Below are positions 59,881 to 64,000 of a stretch of DNA of 64,000 nt, piece by piece. Under the pieces are notes generated by a model. It was not told the origin of the DNA. It did not search any database and saw nothing but the letters and a program-made list of their open reading frames with translations. Position 1 is the stretch's first letter; every line of letters begins with the position of its first letter. A program made the position numbers and the translations under genes. The stretch lies in assembly GCA_037576195.1 (NCBI GenBank), contig CM075101.1:1116001-1180000 (forward strand). The letters run 5' to 3'. The stretch is from Phytoseiulus persimilis. Its lineage: Eukaryota > Arthropoda > Arachnida > Mesostigmata > Phytoseiidae.

Positions 59881-61951
59881 AAAAGTTCCCGTCGCACGCT
59901 GCTGAGCGACAATGGGCAAACGGCTCTGAAACAGTCGATTCCGTTCTCCTCAGGTTCAAACATGGATTCTCTTCATTCATGGCGGAAGAACTTTTTTGGT
60001 ACTAGCACCCTGGCGGCTTTCGAGTTTGGGTCACAAAATTAACACTGACCATCGGCAGTTTTATTCTCCTTTCCGACACACTGGTTGACTCCACTCCTAC
60101 CAACGGTGTCCTAGTTGAAGGAGGGTTCTCAGCGGCCACAACCTGGCACCTAGAAAAACGAACCGTACTCCCTTCTTGCTAGCCTCTTGCCTTATTTATA
60201 AATGAAACCTGAACCATGAGCGGCGAGGTCCCATCGAGGAGAAGCAGAGTTCCCACGAAATCCCACGTTCGACTAATCGAAAGTGGAGTCGATGTATGTA
60301 CATTGAAGTGGATGCAGAAGGATTCGCCGAGAATTCAGGATCAGCCCGTGAAAGTCCTCAGTAATTCGTCGTTCTCCCATTATCTTGCCCTCGGAGTTCC
60401 CAATGCATGATTCAAATCGATGGCAGAACACACGACATGGTAGATTCTCCACATCCTTCCCTGTTGAGCTGATTCATCGTAGCGCTACCTTGGCCGTGTG
60501 AGTTGGCCATCAAAGTGTGCAGATGTCCTTTGATATAACGACCTCATTTTGAATTCCATCTTTGAAGACTCTACGAGTCCTTTGACTGTATCTATCGGTT
60601 TGAAGCTGAAAAACCAGGTGTCAGGTGACCAGTTTGTGCATCTCGATTTTAGGAAACATAGCGAAAAACGCCCTGGAGAGCCAGAGAAGGCTTTATTCTC
60701 TACTTTTTCGCGAGGAAGCATCTTATGAGAAGCACCCAAAGATCGCCAGCCTAGACTCCCTCCAGCGCATTATGCTCGTATTGATTGGAGTGTCGGTGAA
60801 ATGAGCAGCAATGAGGTGACGGAGTAACCTCGCGTCGAGACATGGCCTCAAGAACGAGTGAAGTGGTTACGTTGGAAGTCTCATCACCCAAGAAATGTAC
60901 CGATGCCTGCTCGCAAAGGGTTCTCGTTTATTGGTTTATTGATTTCATGCAGTCTCCGTATGCGACTCCTCGAGCTGAGTTCTGTCAAGTCTTCGAATAT
61001 AGGTTGGAACGAACTGCCACCGCTGAAAAACCCGATACTGGTGAAGGGGCGGAGTTCAGTCTGACGAGTGTGATGTTAATGTTTTGCACCGTTTGCGCCG
61101 GAAGGGCCGTCGAATTGTGAATCCGATTTCCGCTACTTCCGCATATAGACCGTATCCTTTGTTGTGCCGCTGCGCGTTCAGCTTGCGCGTGGCTATCCGC
61201 AGGACGGAAGTGTCGTTGGTGGCTGCGGTCAAGGGCAATCAGAGAAGATTCTTCTGCGACGGCAAAAACCGGTCATTTCACCATTGCTCTTCCGTTTTCT
61301 GCCGTTACGTGATCCAATGCAGGGTCAGGATGCAAATCGTTTCTCGGTATGCCAAACAGTGACAGCGAGTCGAGAAGAGCACGAACCTTTCTGTGCGAAA
61401 TCTCGGATAGGTCAATCATCGATCAGATTGATCATTTTCCGGCGCGCGAGATAGATGGATGAATCATTTTAACCGCGGGCTCATCTGATGCCCCCTGAGT
61501 CTTCCATCCAAACCTTCTGGGAATATGGGTTCCTCTAGGAGCATATTGGATGCAATCCGTGTCTCGGAGTTCGGTGCAGGAGTCCGATTCTTACCCAGAA
61601 GAAAAATTCTGGAGAAACCCCGCGTAAATCTGGCTGATTCGCCCTTGGATTCTGGAGGCCTTGGAGCTCTAACGGCTCGAGCGATCGCTTCGTGGTGAGG
61701 CAATGAACCTCACTTTCCACTGTTCACTTTCGCTGCATCGGAGACGGATTGGTAAATATTCGACAGCTCAGAGCAGTATTCTGCGGACAACTCTCAAGCT
61801 AACTATTCCTTCAGTGCGACTTGCTGAGACTGGGAAAATTCTAACGAAGTTCGAGTTGCTGTGTGAACGCTCATAAAGCGCGTCAGGCCGAACGGCCCGC
61901 GATAACCTCCGCAGAGAGGGAGCCTCTCCGACCACTGGTGAGCGGTGTACT

Positions 61952-63266
61952 ATGAGTGGTGTCGACAAAAACGAATCGCAAGCCTCTGGAGCGCCACATC
62001 CTCTAGATTGGGAGACGCGCGCCAGAGTGGAGCTCGGAGAAACACCGGAAGTTCGGAATGCCGCATTGAAGGTATAATTTTCTCCCATTCTCCTTTTTTC
62101 GCACTCGCAGTTCCCTTTGTGAACCATGGGGTCTTCCCTTTGTGTGTTGTTGAAGAAAGAAAAATCAATAATAATAACAGCCTCGTCTAGAGTATACTAA
62201 CGTTCGTGGTCGAATCCAAACTTCGTATATCACACATCGCTCGATCGGCTTCACACACCAACAGTCTCTACGTGCGATTTCTTTCTGACAGGAATTGGCA
62301 GCTAAGGCGAAGAAAATTGAGAAGTTCAATCCGCGTTTGGACGAAAGCTTTTTACTACGATTCTTGCGAGCTAAGAAATTCGACGTCGATAAAGCGTTCA
62401 AGTCCTACAAGAAGTTTCACACCATCAGGTCGGTGTCTAGGCTGGAGGCTGTGGACCGAAGAGGATGTGGTCCTGACTTTCACAACATTCAAACAGCCAT
62501 TTGGCTTCTGCAGATTGATTGATCCGGAACGCTACTTGCCGATCGGAGTTGGACCCTTACGCTACAAGCCTGGTTTTGATTTGGCTACCGGCACACAGCT
62601 CAAAGAGTACAATCCGATCGATGGCTGCTTCGTCGTGATATGGAGAGTCGGCAATTGGCATCCAGAATGTGGTTTCGACCTCAGTGATATCTTCACACCT
62701 ACTGCGATGGGCGGAGATTTCCGACTGCGCGAGGACCAGGCCCAAGTGGCCGGGTGCCACATGGTGATGGACTTGGGACAAATGCACCTGTCGTACATTC
62801 GTCACTTTCCATTCTCCGCTATCAAGGTAATTACGGCGTGTCCAGCGGGGGAAGCAGGCGGCCTTAAATTTTCCATCTCGCGTGATCTGAGCTCACCAAG
62901 TTCTCTCTTCCTCCCGGTCTACTTCATCACCAGGCCCTCATCATGACGATTCAAGACGGCTATCCATGTCGCTTCAAGGGTTTCCACGTGGTCAATAACT
63001 CATCGCTCTGGGACTACCTCTGGGCGGTCGCAAAACCGTTCCTCAAGCCGAAAATCAAAGATAGGGTTTATCTGCACGGGACCAATGTGAAGTCTCTTCA
63101 CAAGCACATATGTCCGACCATCCTACCGGAAGAATACGGTGGCGGAGCCGGGCCTTTCGACTGGAGTTGGATTACAGGAGAACTGTACGCTAGAAATGAG
63201 GAATTCATACGCCTCAGCCACTATGGCTATATTGCGAAGAGTCAGGAACAGCGCAGAGACGGCTGA
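61952..63266 (+). CDS. CRAL-TRIO domain lipid-transfer protein (alpha-tocopherol transfer protein-like)
   Basis: Four exons join in phase: 61952-62071, 62292-62428, 62514-62826 and 62934-63266, giving 300 residues. Residues about 45-90 form the CRAL-TRIO N-terminal helical region (ESFLLRFLRAKKFDVDKAF). Residues about 115-275 form the lipid-binding lobe, with VVIWRVGNWHP, VMDLGQMHLSYI, the gate and floor segment FKGFHVVNNSSLWDYLWAV, PFLKPKIKDRVYLHG and LPEEYGG. The fold carries a hydrophobic ligand (tocopherol, retinal or phosphoinositide) between membranes; the ligand here cannot be read from sequence. Arthropods have many paralogues, so no gene symbol is given. The donor after exon 2 (GTCGGT) is weak. 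It is chosen because the frame and alignment continue as R-LIDPERYLP. The start ATG (ctATGa) lacks a strong context. Confidence 0.93.
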
Positions 63267-63689
63267 TTTGATTTGGGAATTCAGGACGCCAACCCAACTG
63301 CATTTACCGAGGAAGTCTGGATCTACACTCAAGTCCACCGCAGCCACGAGACCGCTCTTGATTGTCCTTTTGACTGTCCGATTTCGATCCCATAGTTCAT
63401 TGTACCGAGATTTAGAGCTTATAGCCGAGACAGAACGAGCGGACTGCCGAGTCAGATTCGACCATATTTGTCCCGAAAAGAATCCTCTCTCTAATGTCCG
63501 TGATTCTTTTGGATGAGAGCTACGAGGCGGGGCCATATTTGGCATGTCAACTTATGATTCCAGGATGGACGCGGAATGTATTCGGCAAATTTTTCGGCTG
63601 GTTCCCATTGCATGGCTTAGGAATAGCGATAGGCGGGAAATAAAGAAGGATAAGAATGTTCGCTCGAATCACAGAACAAATATCGTGAC
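63267..63689. other. Convergent 3' region
   Basis: 3' UTR of the CRAL-TRIO gene and probably of the minus-strand gene at the window edge. No repeat or additional gene is seen. Confidence 0.5.
63639..63644 (+). terminator. Candidate polyadenylation signal, CRAL-TRIO gene
   Basis: AATAAA 373 bases after the stop codon and about 45 bases before the stop of the convergent gene at the window edge. Confidence 0.5.
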
Positions 63690-64000
63690 TTATTTGGATT
63701 TATTTCTTTTGGGTCTTTTGCTCCCGATGTTGCCCCCGCCGTTTCGCTCGGATGAGGTCCTCTTTGCGCGGTTCGCGCCTTTGGGACCTCCTTTCTTTCC
63801 GATTCCGTTTGCGGTCTTTCGCGTGGCCCTGACACCCGTTTTCTTCGGAGATGCTGCTTGAGCCTTGTTCTTCACCTCGCTGCGCGTTCCTTTCTTCGAG
63901 CCGTCTTGTGCCTTGTTCGGCTCTGCGACAGCGATCTCAGGAGCTTCAAAGGGATTCAGATTAGATGAACTCGTCGGGTTGTCACAGTGTACTGACACGA
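63690..64000 (-). CDS. 3' end of an unrecognised gene encoding a basic tail
   Basis: A minus-strand frame is open from the window edge to a TAA at 63692-63690, about 102 codons. It contains SNLNPFEAPEIAVAEP and then a long Lys/Arg/Gly/Ser-rich tail ending KRPKRNKSK, as in many nucleolar or nucleic-acid-binding proteins. No in-frame ATG begins it, so it is probably a terminal exon (a possible acceptor GTGTCAG lies at about 63994) and the rest lies beyond the window. I do not recognise the family. Confidence 0.5.
   Translation of the reverse strand, partial: VSVHCDNPTSSSNLNPFEAPEIAVAEPNKAQDGSKKGTRSEVKNKAQAASPKKTGVRATRKTANGIGKKGGPKGANRAKRTSSERNGGGNIGSKRPKRNKSK

Larger units (their letters stand above)
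54580..61951. other. Repeat-dense intergenic region
   Basis: After the RBM25 3' UTR no gene is supported until the CRAL-TRIO gene. Minisatellites, a foldback element, a hAT relic and a SINE-like fragment occupy about 55.7-59.9 kb (entered separately). From 54.9 to 55.7, 57.7 to 58.5 and 59.9 to 61.95 kb I see nothing definite. Confidence 0.5.

Noticed and set aside
1-64000. CRISPR arrays, operons, prokaryotic promoters or Shine-Dalgarno sites
   Set aside because: The window is clearly eukaryotic, with spliced genes. The regular repeats are minisatellites or transposons without unique spacers.

Overview
The window is nuclear DNA from a eukaryote, almost certainly an arthropod. Base composition is balanced, genes are split by many short GT-AG introns (often 50-120 bp), and the encoded proteins are typical animal housekeeping proteins. 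The compact introns and mixed gene/repeat landscape would fit a chelicerate such as a mite, but that is a guess; no species can be assigned from the sequence alone. I rebuilt the exon chains by hand from splice signals, reading phase and similarity to known families.

Layout, left to right: a Y-box/cold-shock RNA-binding protein (1253-4919, +) with a long C/A-rich 3' flank; an SLC18B1-like MFS transporter (9216-13597, -, 13 exons); about 10 kb without a gene, holding a LINE relic and a 156-bp tandem array; an intronless AGC-type pseudokinase (23748-25034, +) that converges with a GM130/GOLGA2 golgin (25419-29742, -, 12 exons); a mitochondrial 2-oxoglutarate/malate carrier, SLC25A11 (30645-32235, +, 4 exons); another gene-poor 10 kb with a decayed Ty3/Gypsy element and a hAT element; cullin-1 (42136-45510, +, 7 exons); an interval with simple repeats and a hAT MITE that has a perfect 8-bp target duplication; RBM25 (50074-54579, +, 16 exons); a repeat-dense 7 kb (two opposed 15-bp minisatellites, a 45-bp minisatellite, a 1-kb foldback palindrome, a 46-bp triplication, a second hAT relic and a SINE-like fragment); a CRAL-TRIO lipid-transfer protein (61952-63266, +, 4 exons); and the 3' end of an unrecognised basic protein (63690-64000, -).

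The genes do not form one pathway. They are ordinary cell functions: mRNP packaging and splicing (Y-box, RBM25), Golgi tethering (GM130), ubiquitin ligation (CUL1), mitochondrial and vesicular transport (SLC25A11, SLC18B1) and lipid carriage (CRAL-TRIO). The least conventional items are the intronless pseudokinase, the large foldback palindrome with its minisatellite surroundings, the two related hAT relics, and the C/A-rich 3' flank of the Y-box gene, which could be an autoregulatory target.
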